Shown here: positions 1 to 12,540 of the stretch, in pieces
How positions within the stretch are numbered: position 1 is the first letter of the stretch
Layout: the number at the start of each line of letters is the position of its first letter
DNA from: Galdieria sulphuraria
Taxonomy: Eukaryota; Rhodophyta; Bangiophyceae; Galdieriales; Galdieriaceae
Length of the DNA: 64,000 nucleotides
NCBI RefSeq assembly: GCF_000341285.1
Contig: NW_005178415.1
Location: 27,662-91,661, forward strand
Direction: 5' to 3'
Notes under the pieces: generated by a model
Database searches by the model: none
The model's input: the letters and a program-made list of their open reading frames with translations, nothing else
What the model was told of the DNA's origin: nothing
Position numbers and translations under genes: made by a program

Positions 1-1563
1 ATCAAAGTACAACGACCAGATATGTTGAAGAAAGTAACATTGGATTTGTATGTCATGCGGAAAGTAGCTGCCATTATGGAAATTTTACAAGAGAAGTTGA
101 CAGCAAGTAGAGTACAATACAGAGCATTGCTTGACCAATGGTCGAGAAGTATGTATTTGGAATTGGATTATGTGAATGAAGGCAAGAATGCTGTGAGGTT
201 TTCCAAGGGCTTACAGGGCAATTCTGACGTATATGTCCCTCGAGTATACTTTGAATATACTTCCAGGAGAGTTTTGACGATGGAATGGATTCATGGAAAG
301 AAGCTAGCAAAGAGTGAACCTGCTGAAATTCGGAGATTGGTGACTGTTGGTGTCAACTGCTTTTTGAATCAGTTACTAGGGACAGGGTTTTTTCATGCAG
401 ACCCGCATCCTGGAAATCTTCTAGTCGATAACAAAGGAAGATTAGTTATTTTAGACTTTGGTAAGCTTGAAATGCTTATGTAATTGCAAATTCCTTAGTA
501 TTCAAAGGTTTGATGAGTGAAGTTGAAAAGTCTCAAATGGATCGAATGATAACAGCAATTATTCATTTAGCAAATCGAGACTATAAAAAAGTCGTGGATG
601 ATTTCATTTTTCTTGGATTTCTTCCAGACAATGTAGACAAAGGAAGGATAGGCTCTATGCTTGGTGTTGTTCTCGACCAAGCTTTGCAAGGAGGTGGCGC
701 AAAGAATATCAACTTTCAAAAACTGTCATCGCAATTATCGGAAATTACTTTTGAACTTCCATTCCAAATACCTCCGTATTTTGCGTTGATTATACGAGCT
801 CTTAGCGTCTTGGAAGGCATTGCATTGGTTGGAAATCCTCATTTTAAGATGATTATGGAAGCATTTCCCTACGTTTCTAATCGACTTTTAACAGATGATT
901 CGCCTTATTTGAAACAAGCCTTGAGAGAAATATTGTATAAGAATGGACAATTCTCACCTAAGAGATTGCGAGTGTTAGTCGACTCTGCGCAAGGTTTTAT
1001 AGAGAATGGAGAAGCCTTTGTCGATTTCGATACACCTCCAGAAGTGGTAAGCGTGATTATATATGTTTGTGTTGAAGTGTCACATAACTTGAGAATAGGG
1101 TGCTTCGACGTCACAGGTTTTGCAATTTTTAGTTTCCGATGAGGGTTCTGTTATTAGAAATCTTTTAGCGGATGAAATTGCCAATGGCTTGGATCTTTGG
1201 TTGCGTCACTTTTTGCAGCAATTGCGGACATCTTTGTTGGCACCATTCCCTGTGTCTATTCGTTCTTATATCCCACTTCCATTGACGATGAGACTTGCAG
1301 AGCCTTTGGAAACCAAGGACTATTATTACATGGAGAACATGCAACAAGCAGTGATGTTTCTATTAACAGACCGTAACAATGTTGGTAGTGAAACAGTGTC
1401 TCCGTTGATGTTGCAAAAGATTACAGCCTCGTTTATGACAGAGGAAGTTGTACATGTGTTGCCTCGATTGATAAAAGAGTCAGTTGGATGGAATCGTCGA
1501 GTGTTTCGGAAGTTGTTGGAAATGTACTTGAAACGACTTGGTGATGAAATATTTGCCAAATAG
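1..1563 (+). CDS. ABC1/AarF/UbiB-family atypical kinase (3' part)
   Basis: Gene cut by the left window edge; the frame is open from base 1. Exons are 1..460, 508..1046 and 1117..1563, with 47- and 70-nt introns. The first bases encode the family's KVQRPD motif. The catalytic HADPHPGNLL block and the metal-binding DFG follow; splicing at 460/508 restores DFGLMSEV, which fixes the acceptor. ABC1 kinases (ABC1K, UbiB, ADCK) act in plastids or mitochondria on prenylquinone and lipid metabolism. The long C-terminal tail after the kinase core resembles plastid ABC1Ks more than bacterial UbiB. The N-terminus, including any transit peptide, lies outside the window, so the compartment is inferred. The gene ends 79 bp from the convergent CLASP-like gene. 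The family call is firm; the subfamily is not. Confidence 0.9.
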
Positions 1564-1642
1564 TAATAGCAGTATTAGAATTTTGTACGATATCGTTGTA
1601 GTAAAATGAGAGCGAAGGGGTACAAAGTGGGTTGCCTGTTTT

Positions 1643-3479
1643 TTAATAGAAAGTAGTAGTCTTTGTATCCAAGTTTTGCATAATTTGCATGCTCTGTTCA
1701 CATTTTCTAGCTTCATCACGAACTTGTTGAAGTTTATCACGTATTCCTTTCTCAACAGCACGTTGCAACTTGATCCAGTAAGTTTCTCTGCTTGGTTTAT
1801 GTACGATTTGTAACTGTTGTGGAGTGACTAGCTGCAGTGTGAGAGCAATCCATTCGAAACCTTTTTGTCTCAATACTCCATGAAGTGATTCGGTTGCTTG
1901 AATAAGTTTAACGAGGAATGAAAGACTTGAAGAATTCTTAATGCATTCTCGAATACATTGATCGGCGCAAGAAGCGATGACGAATATCGTATTCGCACAA
2001 TTACGACAAAGAGGATCAAAGAATTGTAAAAAGAGAACATCAAAAGTATTCGAGTCTACATGAAAGGATAACAACTGAATGGTTTCACAAGTCTCTCGAA
2101 CAACTATGGACCTTGTTATTTTCCAATCGTGATTACTCTTATCTAATAAAACATTCACTTTGCTGACTTACCTTCGGTCGTTGATATTCTTTTGAATTGC
2201 CCATCTTATATTTTTCAAAAATTCGCTCATCATTTCATTTCCTGCTGCACTTTTTCCTAACAACAACGAGCGAATCTTTCTCAAAGCCAAAACTCTCTTT
2301 TCCCATTCTTCTTCCATGTGAATATTTTGATTGATCCAATTCATCCAATAACGCAATTCCTTTTTGGTTTTAACAAATAGGGGCTCCACAATAGGTAATT
2401 TTGTTATATTATTCTCATCATTTCTTATTCTAGATGATGTAAACGATAATCTTCTCGTCAAACCAAATCCTCCATGTAGAGATACGTTACTATGAAATGA
2501 AGCATTATCCTGAAAGTAAGGATGTGGAGGGCATGTTTGAATGCAATCACGTTGAGAACGTTCAGTTGTAATAGAATTGGATCTTTGGTAACCACAGTGA
2601 GACTGTGCAGATCGAGCAGAAAGATTAGGAGAGTCCAAGAATGCATGAGATGCCTATCTTTCAAGTTTGGGTATCTCATTCAGTGGATATAAAGAAACAT
2701 ACCTCATTAGAATCTGTAATTTCATTAGTTGTTTCACAAAGAAATAGAATTAATATTACGAATACTTGAATGGCTTTCTTACCTTGTGAGTCGGTATCCT
2801 TGGATTCCTTGATCACATTGATAGATAGCTTAGAAGAACTGACTGTCTCTATAATGATAAAACAGTATTTGATACTTGTCAACATATTGGAATGGAACAT
2901 ACTTTGAAATTCTGTCAATTCTCGTGATAAATTACCCCAATCTAAGTTGCTTTCACTGGAATCTCTTGGCATGGAAGATGAAGATTCTTCCAAGAGAGTA
3001 GGGCAAGGAACAGATATAACAGACTCCAAATGGAGAGCCAAACCTAAGAACCAACATATGTAAATAAATAAATAAATAAATAAATATAGCTATCAACTAG
3101 AATATGTTGTTTGAAGAAACTAACCTCTATTGGCTCTTTGTCCACTCAACTCTTTTGCTATTTGTAGTGGAGAAAAAATATGGGAGGAAAAGTGTTCGTT
3201 TGGTTCTTGATTTTCTTGTTCTCTTATTCTCTCCAACCATTCTAGACAAGTTTTTGCCAATTTCTTTTCCAGTTCACTTGAATAGGATGACTGTTTTATC
3301 TTTTGAGCAACTTGTTGAACTTGTGACAAAACTTGCTTTAATTGAGTCAACAAGGTGTTTATAGAATTTCCATTTACAGACTTTTCAGAGTCTTCTTCTT
3401 GTTGTAGCCACAAAAGAATACTATCATCCATAGAGTCTTTGCCGGTACCTCGTACAAGTTGTGGATACTGAAATTCCAT
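1643..3479 (-). CDS. CLASP-like microtubule-associated protein
   Basis: Exons (reading order) 3479..3125, 3043..2903, 2848..2783, 2713..2703, 2653..2172 and 2111..1643. The N-terminal third is Gln/Glu/Ser-rich and unrecognised. From about residue 290, EEWEKRVLALRKIRSLLLG and then RSIVVRETCETIQLLS match the helical repeats of the CLASP N-terminal TOG domain (CLIP-associating proteins), which bind tubulin and stabilise microtubule plus ends. Joining 2172 to 2111 restores the conserved RSIVVRETC, supporting that intron. The 11-nt exon at 2713..2703 is the weakest part of the model. At roughly 507 residues with only one recognisable TOG block, it is much shorter than animal CLASPs. The start codon lies 13 bp downstream of the stop of the same-strand acyltransferase gene. 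Confidence 0.7.
3061..3086. repeat. (TAAA)n microsatellite in a CLASP-like gene intron
   Basis: Six tandem copies of a TAAA unit lie within the intron between the first two coding exons of the CLASP-like gene. Plain low-complexity repeat. Confidence 0.9.
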
Positions 3480-3492
3480 TTTCAAATTTGAA

Positions 3493-5295
3493 TTACGACA
3501 TTGGCTTAATGTTCTTTTGTAACTGTTCTTGTAAAACTCTGCCGATCAAATGCCTTCTCTTTTCAACAAATCTACAAAAAGAATGCAAAGCATATTCTAT
3601 GTGATAAAATAACTACAAAGTACCTTTCTGAAGGTCGAAAATGTTTCATATAACCATCCCAAGGAACGTCCACGAGACCTGCCTTTTGACAAACAAGTCG
3701 TTTCACTCTTGCTGCAAAGGCTTCAGGAGTTTCTTCGGGCTCTTTGGTTTCCGGTGGAAGAAAATAAACATCGCAAACCAATGCCCAAGAAGTCATCTAT
3801 GAAATAGATAGATAGATATACTCGTTATTTTATAAGTTTCTCAACTATCACTTACCAAACGAAACAGATATTGTAGAAAATTTTCTGATTTAGAGTCCCA
3901 GAAAGCATCACTGAACTCTCTATGATATTTGATAGCAACTGGATAAATAGTTGCATCCAGTTCAAAGGCACCCTTCTTAAACATGACACAATATTCATTA
4001 TTCACACACTAATATGTCTCAATATGAACACTTATATCTAATGCCATGGACTTTGAATACTCACCGTTCCTTCAGGAAATATAAGAAGTGGAGGAACATA
4101 TTCTAGTTTCAAATGCTCTTTTAAACGTCTACGGACCATGTCTCGATCACGCAAATCATCACGATGAAACCAAACACAGTGTAGCTCATCTAAAATATAC
4201 CTTTGGAGAAATCCTACAAAGCCATTATGTAGTTGTCCAAGAACTGAAAAAGGATGTATTTGTAAAAGAATAGCAAAATCTAACATAGTTGTATGATTGG
4301 CAACAAATATCTATCCAACCTAAGTTTTCTATATCATTCCTCATTGACATCATACCTTATTGGATCCCTTTTTAGGACGAGTGCCGTGATAACGAACGAC
4401 TCCAGAAAGTGACATAATCCAAGCACCTGCATACAACACCAAATATCGTTGAATAATTCTCTCTTTGGTTGCAGTATTCTACAAATGATTTGCAAAGTCC
4501 ATGTTAGCATGAGTCAATCCAACTTACTCGTATGAAGATATGGATCAAAAACAATAGAACAACCAAAACCAGAGTGGAAGCTGTAATACAAACCACACGA
4601 AAAGGAAAAAGAAACAAGTAGCGAATTATAGCTCCCAATAACCAACTATCGCAATCCAATCAATTGAAATAGTTTTCCTCAACTATAAAACCTTACGGAA
4701 AGAACAAATAAAAGTTCCAATTCCATGGAAATTCTTTCTTTCTTTGAAAACATTTAGTAAAGCTATCATCCACCATATCTTCAATGCCTTCCATGAAGAA
4801 TGGAATCACCAAACTAGAAACTGGAATTTCCAAAGTAAAGTAGTAAATACAACGAGAGAGAGAGAGAAATACCTAATTTGACAATATTAAGGTGTTTGGG
4901 TTCCTCCAGGTCTGAAAGCAAATTATTATCCAGTTCTTCTTGCAACTTGTGAAAGGATAACGATTCAAGATCTTCCGGGTCCTCTTACACAGTAAACTCA
5001 ACTTTGATATCCATCTTGAAAGTTTGCTTACCACAGAAAAGTCTTGGAAACTAGAAAATACTGCATTTCTCGCCTTTTTTAGAGCATTGCTTCTGTCTAA
5101 GAAAGAAGAGTGATTCGTGTGAAAAAACCAAACTCTACAAGTATCCAACTTACACAAGTTACGACGTGATATTTTCACTTTGGAAGATTCTAAAGGAGTG
5201 GGCAAGTTGGAAACTACTTGTCTCATATCAGAGAAACGAAAGACTGAAGAGCTTTCCGTCATAGTATTGTTGGAATCTCCCATTCTTTTCATCAT
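3493..5295 (-). CDS. Glycerol-3-phosphate acyltransferase, GPAT3/4/9 type
   Basis: Ten exons: 5295..5154, 5096..5032, 4981..4873, 4820..4697, 4645..4528, 4478..4356, 4310..4065, 4008..3856, 3796..3624 and 3571..3493. Every junction keeps frame and restores family motifs. After a soluble N-terminus come hydrophobic segments (about residues 150-190), acyltransferase motif I VANHTTMLDF, and motif III LLIFPEGT followed directly by CVNNEYCVMFKKGAF, as in GPAT3/4. The C-terminal MTSWALVCDVYFLPPE block is also diagnostic of the GPAT3/4/9 group. These ER enzymes acylate glycerol-3-phosphate at sn-1, the first step of glycerolipid and triacylglycerol synthesis. The final residues KPMS carry no classical KDEL-type signal. 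Only about 27 bp separate it from the upstream DnaE stop. Confidence 0.9.
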
Positions 5296-5322
5296 TTCAT
5301 TCTTTATTCTTCATCCACTCTT

Positions 5323-8300
5323 TTATTCTACCCAATATTCCGGAATAGTCTATTTTCATCATAATAAAAATACAATTAAATAAACAACTTTCGACTCACC
5401 TTAATATCTGCTAGTCGAGCCATGTCTTCTACAATCAACTGACTGGACTTTCCTGTCTTGCAATCCAAATGCAGACGAACAGCAAAGTGTTCATTTTCCA
5501 TCAAAAGATGAGACAACTGAGAATACGGCCGTGGATAAATTCTTACTAAACAAACAGCAGTTGCATCTCTCAACTCAAAAGTTGCCATACAATCTCCTCT
5601 TCTCGTATGAAATATTCTCAAATTCTGTAATAAACCAACAGCAACAAACTACTCATCTTTGTTGTTCACATGTACAACAACTCTGAATTGGCTACTTACT
5701 CTAATATTCTTTTCTTTCTTATTCTCAATATCAGCCAAAGTACTCCAAGCTTTAGAAAACATTCCCATAGCTTCCAATTGTTGACGTAACTGAGCATACT
5801 GAGCATCCGATAGAAGAATCATACTATCCGAAGGATGGGCATAACGAATAACATCCACCAAAGGACTATCCACTTATCAATACATACAAAAATCATATCC
5901 AATCTACTTACATGGGATTCAACAAATGATAAGCGTCAAAAAAAAGTTTGTACAAATTCTGCCAAGTAAAGCCAACATATTCCTTTTCATATTTTATCGC
6001 ATCTGAAATACTTGTTGTTATCTCGTCTTTGGAAATGGTGGGAGTAAAACTAGTCAACTCCTCATTATTCGTCTTTCTCTTACTCGTACTCTTCCTTTTC
6101 ATTGCCTAATAAGAAATATTTGATATGTTGCATTCAAAAGCAAAGAATATAATAATAACCTTTCGCTTCTTTTGTATAAACTTGAGAAGTTGCTCTAGAA
6201 TATTCTTCATATAATTTCTATTTGAATCTATCTTATCTAAAGCACCAGATAATATAAGTGCTTCATAGGTACGTTTGGTAACTGCAGAGTGTTCTACTCG
6301 TGTACATAAATCTTCTAATGAAAGAAAAGGACCATTTCGTTCTCTTTCTTCAATAATTGCTTGAGCAGCTGCATGACCAACATTCTTGACAGAGGCAAGA
6401 CCAGCTCGTATACCTAATCATATTCATTCTACTTATCTATGATAAGTATAGAGTCCGACTTACCCTTCATAGAAGACGTATTATCTTCCGTATATTCCAC
6501 AAAACTTTGATGAATACAAGGTCCATATACAGCAATTCCTTTTCGAGCTGCATAAAGACTAAACTTGGATATCTTATCCATATCACCTTCATGATGATTA
6601 AACAATGCAATTAAATATTCTTGTGGATAGTTTGCCTTTAGCCAAGCAGTTTGATAAGTAATATATGCGTAAGCAGTAGAATGACTCTTATTAAAGCAAT
6701 ATTCTGCAAACTTGGACATCTGATCGAACAGCTCTTCAGCAAAGGAAAGGGAATATCCTCCTTTTAGGGCTCCTTGAATAAAATTCTTCCTTTCAGATTC
6801 CATTGCATCAGCCTAAGTATATTTGTATAGACAATATATAAACCTTCAAGAAACCTTTGTTGAACAAACCTTCTTCTTTCCCATAGCTCTCCTAAGAATA
6901 TCAGCTTGACCCATGGAATAACCAGCAACTACTTGAGCTACTTGCATAATCTGTTCTTGATACATCAATATTCCATAAGTGCTTGAAAGAATGGGTTCCA
7001 AAATGGGATGCAAATATTCCACCTTTTCTAAATCAACTCCATGAGTTTTGAAATCATAAGCACAGTAAACGAATGATTACCTTTACCCAACTTCCGCTTA
7101 ATATAACTAGGTATGAGACCAGCATCCAAAGGACCTGGACGATACAAAGCAATAGCTGAAGAAATATCTTCCAAGCAGTTGGGACAAAGTTCTCGAATGA
7201 TTTGCTTCATTTTGGGAGAAGCATCCAACTGAAATACTCCGTCCACTTCTCCTTGTGACAACAATTCATAGGTTAACTATATATACTCTCAGTTCATATG
7301 GCAAAAGCTCTCTCTCTCTAAAACTACCATGAGCATTACCTTATCATGGGTAGGAATGGCATCTAAATGAATATTCGAACAAGTTTCTTTCTTTCGAATC
7401 AAACCAAGTGTTTCTTCTATAATACTTAGGGTCTTGAGTCCCAATAAATCCATTTTCAACAATCCAAGCGCTTCAATATCTTCCATAGCATATTGAGTAA
7501 TAACCTATCCAAATTGAATCCACAATTCTATTCCCATATTGTACTTACTTCTCCATCACTTCCACGTGTAAGTGGAACCAACTCACTCAAAGGTTCCGGA
7601 GAGATAACTACCCCAGCGGCATGAACCTACAAATCATTACAAAACATTGGCCAAGATTTACTTTCAACTTACTCCATAACTCTTTGTAGTTCCTTCAATT
7701 CGTAAGGCAAGATCAATCCAACGGCGAATGTGATCATCATTCTACAAGAATATCGTATATAGATTCCCAATTCTCCCATACAAATGTAGCACTTACCAAA
7801 TACCAATCTCGGAATACTTTGGATGGACTATGTGTAGATATCATTGCTTCCAATGAAGTAGGCTTTCCTCTATTCACCAATATCTCTTTTGAAAACTTTT
7901 CCGTCTCTTTGAATGAAAAACCTAAAACTCTACCAACGTCCTTGGATATTGTTTTAGAATTCATAAAGTTGTATTCTGTGATTGCCATACCTTAACTACT
8001 GCTCTAGAAGCAAGCTTATTAAAAGTGATTATCTGTGCCACATATTCTTCACCATATCGCATCTTCAAATAACGAATGATCTATAAAAACAATGACCAGT
8101 GTCACATTATCAATCTATGGATTGAAAACAGTACTTCATCCTTTCCTCTCATAGAAAAGTCAATGTCAATATCTGGCAAACTCATTCTTTCCGGATTCAG
8201 AAATCTTTCAAATAACAAGCCGTGTTTAATGGGATCGATATCCGTAATTCCAAGAGCATAAGCTGAAACACTAATGAAGACCCATTATGAAGTAAATATA

Positions 8301-9941
8301 AAACAACATACCAATAAGTGAACCTGCTGCAGAACCTCTTCCAGGACCGACACGAATTCCCGACTGCCTCGCAAATGCAACATAATCCCAAACAATAAGA
8401 AAATAATTGGTAAATCCTTTTGATTGAACTATAAAAAGTTCTCTTTCTACACGATCTAAATATTCATTGGGTATACAATGAAAGTCATGGACGACGTTGG
8501 TCATTTTATCAAAGGAAGAATTGCTGAATCTTCTTTTCAAGCCTTGAAACACCAAATGTCGCAAATATATCTAAATAAGTTGCTCAGTCCATATCTTTTC
8601 TCATTATGAAAACACAACAACCTCTGGTTTGCCTTGAAACTCTTCGGGTAATCTCATTTCAGGAAATCTTGTCGCTCCAAAAATATCGTAGTCTTCGATT
8701 CTTTCACTTATTTGAATGGAATTGTACAAAGCTTCTCTTATAACATGCAATGGTAAAATGGGTTCAAAACACTGAATCATTTCTTCAAAAGTTTTAAAGT
8801 ATTCTGTTCCAGTATATCGCATTCGTTTCTCATCTGTCAATTTTTTAGCAGTCTATCATCGTTAGTTTCAATATTTCATAAAGTCAATGCACTTACTTGT
8901 ATACACAACAAACAATCATGCATGTCTGCATCAGTTGCATAAGTAAAATGGGAATCATTCGTGGCAACAAGCTTGATTCCTAAAACTTGCGATATGTGAT
9001 AAATACCGGGAAGAACAATCTTATCTTGTTCTAGTCCATGATTCTACAAAATAAAAATTAATATGTGCATATATTCCTCTCAAAAATCGAACAATACCTG
9101 GATCTCCAAGAAAAAGTCATCACCAAAGGAATCTTGATACCATTTGGCAACTTGCAAAGCCTTTTCCATTTCTCCTACAAAAGCAACATTTCACAATTAC
9201 AAATATAAAAACTCATTCAATACGAACCAGCTAATATAGCTTGTGGAATCTCTCCTGCCAAACAACCACTTAAAATGACAAGTCCTTCCGAATAACGTTT
9301 CAAATAGTCTTTGCTGATACAAGGCCTCGCCATGATTCCCTTTCGTTGTACTCCTTTTAAATGACTAATGGAAGTCAACTTGGAAAGATTTCGATATCCT
9401 TCAGCATTTTTGGCTAAAATAGTGAGGTGATATCGACGCTTCTTTGCTTGTACTGATATATCACCGTTCAGAATATAACTTGTGAATATAAGCACAATTC
9501 TATTCAATAAAAAACAAGTTAAACTTACACTTCATTTCCAGCAATAGGTTTGATTCCACTTTTAAGGCACTCTTCAATGAGCTCCACTACTCCAAACATA
9601 ACGCCGTGGTCTGTCAACGCCAACGCCGGACAAGACAAAGACTTGGCACGATGAACAAGATCTTTTACGTGGCTAGCTCCGTCAAGCAACGAATATTCAC
9701 TATGTACATGCAAAGGCACATAAGTATTCAACTTGGTTACGTTGCCTGCATATAAAAGATCACGGGAACTACTGGCAGTACTTTTACTGGAATCGGTAAC
9801 CACGGCCTTGACAAGCGTCTGAAATTCACGGCGTGGACAACAATAATAAAATTGCGAACGACGAAAAGAATATTTCAAAACCACACAATGCTTCCAGGGT
9901 ACCAAGTTGTGAAATAAGCAGAAACATGTTCTAGGTTTCAT
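5323..9941 (-). CDS. dnaE: DNA polymerase III alpha subunit (DnaE), organelle-targeted
   Basis: Twenty exons: 9941..9529, 9478..9228, 9174..9098, 9043..8897, 8852..8622, 8570..8312, 8262..8135, 8080..7991, 7940..7797, 7741..7673, 7626..7549, 7504..7340, 7276..7081, 7027..6870, 6812..6464, 6413..6160, 6105..5912, 5865..5700, 5624..5400 and 5349..5323. Every junction is in phase and gives about 1206 residues. The first ~60 residues are Arg/Ser/Thr/Cys-rich with no acidic residue, like a presequence. The PHP domain follows ([18 protein letters not shown]), then ATNDSHF, palm [12 protein letters not shown] and PDIDIDF with the catalytic aspartates, fingers [12 protein letters not shown] and [10 protein letters not shown], and a C-terminal OB-like fold. 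This is the replicative C-family polymerase of bacteria, not expected of a eukaryotic nucleus. I see no QxxLF-type clamp-binding peptide after the fingers; that stretch is Lys-rich. The first in-frame ATG was chosen as start. It probably works in plastid or mitochondrial DNA synthesis (inference). Confidence 0.93.
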
Positions 9942-10172
9942 GGAAAGATGCCGGATGAGACTCGTCACGAAATTGCGATGGGTAAAAATAACTCAACCAA
10001 TAGGCATTCCCATTTTCTATGGTTCATTTTCAAAGTATATGCGTTTCATAAGCAAGTAGTACCGGAAGCAATTCAACCAAGATAGATACCGTAATTCTGA
10101 AGATCAATAAAAATGAAATATTTCGACTTCTATCTACTCTTTACTACTGGGAAAATGCTATTATTTTAGAAT

Positions 10173-10245
10173 GCTCTACTGGCCTAATGGATAAGGCGTC
10201 CGCCTCCGGAGCGGGAGATTCCAGGTTCGAGTCCTGGGTAGAGCG
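10173..10245 (+). tRNA. tRNA-Arg (anticodon CCG)
   Basis: A 73-nt cloverleaf can be folded by eye. The acceptor stem is GCTCTAC/GTAGAGC with discriminator G. The D arm is GCCT/AGGC, the anticodon stem TCCGC/GCGGG with loop CTCCGGA (anticodon CCG, reading CGG), and the T arm CCAGG/CCTGG with TTCGAGT. There is no intron and no encoded CCA. Internal A and B boxes are present, and a T-rich run follows within 10 nt, as expected for RNA polymerase III termination. It is the only RNA gene I can support in the window. Confidence 0.95.
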
Positions 10246-10416
10246 TTTGTTTTGCTTTTTTGTACAACAGTGGTTGATTGATCTCAGGAAAAATTTTGTC
10301 CACTTGCCATGTTTGTATCTGCAAACAGAATTTCTTTATATTCAATTTTCATTAATACCAAAAGAGGTTCAACTGTACTTGCTTTTTCCTATTCTGATTC
10401 TATTTCTATCATACTC

Positions 10417-12466
10417 TTATTCTGCCAAATGTACTTCGTCCAAACTGGGCAATGTTCGCAAAGGATCTTCACTTGGTTTTCTGTTTACGGGATAGGCCTC
10501 CGTTTCATTCTTTTGTGACAAGGTTGAAACAATATTCTTGCTCAATTCGTTGGAATATACAGGCTTTGATACGTCTTCTATGTTGACTTCGTCATGAGAG
10601 TCATCCAAGTTGGAAACAATGGCCTCATATCTCTTCATTCTTTGTTGTCTTCTCTCACTAAATGTGCTAGGAAAAAAGTCGGGGAAGTAGCGTTGAATAA
10701 ACGAGAATACTAAAACATGACCAACGGGAGTCAATGGAAGAATAAGGATAAACGTAAATGGAAAAAGAGTCAAAAGATCTCTTCCTGTACGTCTCAAAGT
10801 CCGAACCTCTCGAGGAGATAATGTGTAGCCGAATACAGCTCTACGAATCAGTCTACGCAAATAGTCTTTCACTTCTCATTGCAATGACACAAAACAACAC
10901 TTACTTTACTGCATAAATGATATCGCCTCCCAGTAACTTGGTTCCTCGAGAATAAAATTCAAAGCCTTGCTTCGATTTTCTCCAAACATCGACAAAATAA
11001 GTCTGACGCAAATTAATAAATGTATCTATTCTCGTTCATTTTAGTGAACAAAGAACTTACCTGAAGTTTGTTCCATTCCCAACCACTTATATAGGCATCC
11101 GTTTCTAAACCAAGACGAGAACGTACATCTTCTACATTGGCTGCCACAAGTCCAAGCTCGTCATCGCTCACAAGTAATGCAACATTAGAGTCAGCAAATA
11201 CACCAAGTCTGGCAAGTTGAATATCGGCATTCTCAAATGCTGCAATAAGAATCTCCTGTTCATTAAAGTCGTCCGAAAGTTCAACTTCCTGACGCAAAAG
11301 CATATATACTCGTTCCAATTCAACTAGCATAACCTTAATAGCTAATGTTTTCCTTATATTATCCACCTAAAACAACGATTAGTCTTCGAAAACAGCAAAT
11401 GCGACACAACACAACCTTTTCATCCAAAGTTCTTATTTCCCTCAATTTCTTAAGTTTTCCTAGAGCATCTTCCTTTCTTAATATCATCTCTCTTGCTCTA
11501 CTGGTATCTTGAAGTTCTTTCTCCAAAGCTTCAATCCTTTTTTTTGTCTCCTTAATACTCTCAGAATCTAAAACAAGACGTTTATCACGTGACACTTGGT
11601 AGCCATTTGTTTTCTGTTCAGCAGAACGTCCATTCAACCGTTCCCAAGTTTCAGTCATTCTATCCAAAAGCCACTCTATCGAAGCTCGAATTGCTACAAA
11701 GTCTATCGTTCCATCCGTTCTCAAAAAGCGGTCTGCTGCTTTTCTTATTGGAACTGATATTCTAGGCATCTTTCTTCGTTCTACTTGGCTTGAGTGATGC
11801 TCTGTTGTTTCCATCTTCTTGGATATCAGGTCGTGAGTGCTTTTTGGATCCTCCATATGAAAGTGATCGTTCAACACACGAAAAAGTTTGACTTCACAAG
11901 TTTGTAACTTGGCCAGGCAATTCATCGCCCTTTTGTCTTGTTCTGTTGACACTTGCTATAATAAACCCTACTTGAGTCAGTGTTTACTCGATGGGTTCCA
12001 TACCAACCTGTAAAAGTTCTTTCCTCTTTTCTACTTCCTTCAAACAAGTTTTAATAGAACTATATAAAGCATCCGTTGTTGAAGACTCTTCTGAAGTGGT
12101 TTCTACACTTGCTTCTTGTCGTTCAGCAATCTTTTTGAAAATGGATTCCGTCTTTTCCACAAGTTTTTCTGCCAACCTTGTGTAGAGACATAGCTTCAAG
12201 TTTCTTGTTCTTTCTTGTGCTTGTCGTACCCTTTCGTCTAATAGTTTGGAGCTCAACTTTTCTTGGTCTTTTTCACTTGTTGCTGAGACTGGACCATAGT
12301 TGTTGTCTCCAACGCTGGAAGAACTAGGTTCCAACATAGTCACGTGAGTATGTATAGTGTAGTTTCTCCAAGTTTTTACATTATGGACACAAGTTTTACG
12401 AAAACAATGTGGTTGATGGACGAGTATTGGCACAGTCCACAGAAAACCTGTCATCCTCTTACTCAT
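10417..12466 (-). CDS. LETM1-like membrane protein
   Basis: Exons 12466..12008, 11955..11416, 11366..11061, 11002..10905 and 10852..10417, about 612 residues. The N-terminus has Arg, Lys, Thr and hydroxylated residues, plausible for an organelle presequence. A long charged, coiled-coil-prone region follows. The C-terminal part carries the LETM1 signature: TPxE-type [16 protein letters not shown], then a hydrophobic [19 protein letters not shown] and the FPSTF box. The junction 10905/10852 was chosen because it gives [13 protein letters not shown], matching the family without gap. LETM1 proteins act at the mitochondrial inner membrane in K+/H+ or Ca2+ exchange and ribosome association; plant relatives also occur in plastids. 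The C-terminal EF-hand region of animal LETM1 is missing; the tail is acidic and Ser-rich. Exact organelle unknown. Confidence 0.85.
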
Positions 12467-12540
12467 CGAAAAACAAAAGGGAGCCCCACTCTCCTCCTTC
12501 CATTGTGATATTTTTTATTCAAAGCGACTAGAAAAACTAT

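Noticed and set aside
5323-9941. DnaE as bacterial contamination or a split-intein cyanobacterial copy
   Set aside because: Nineteen short GT..AG introns interrupt the gene, neighbours are eukaryotic, and the protein is continuous without an intein.
10246-10416. Plus-strand ORFs downstream of the tRNA
   Set aside because: They begin inside the tRNA or antisense to LETM1 and show no protein-like features; the T-run is a RNA polymerase III terminator.
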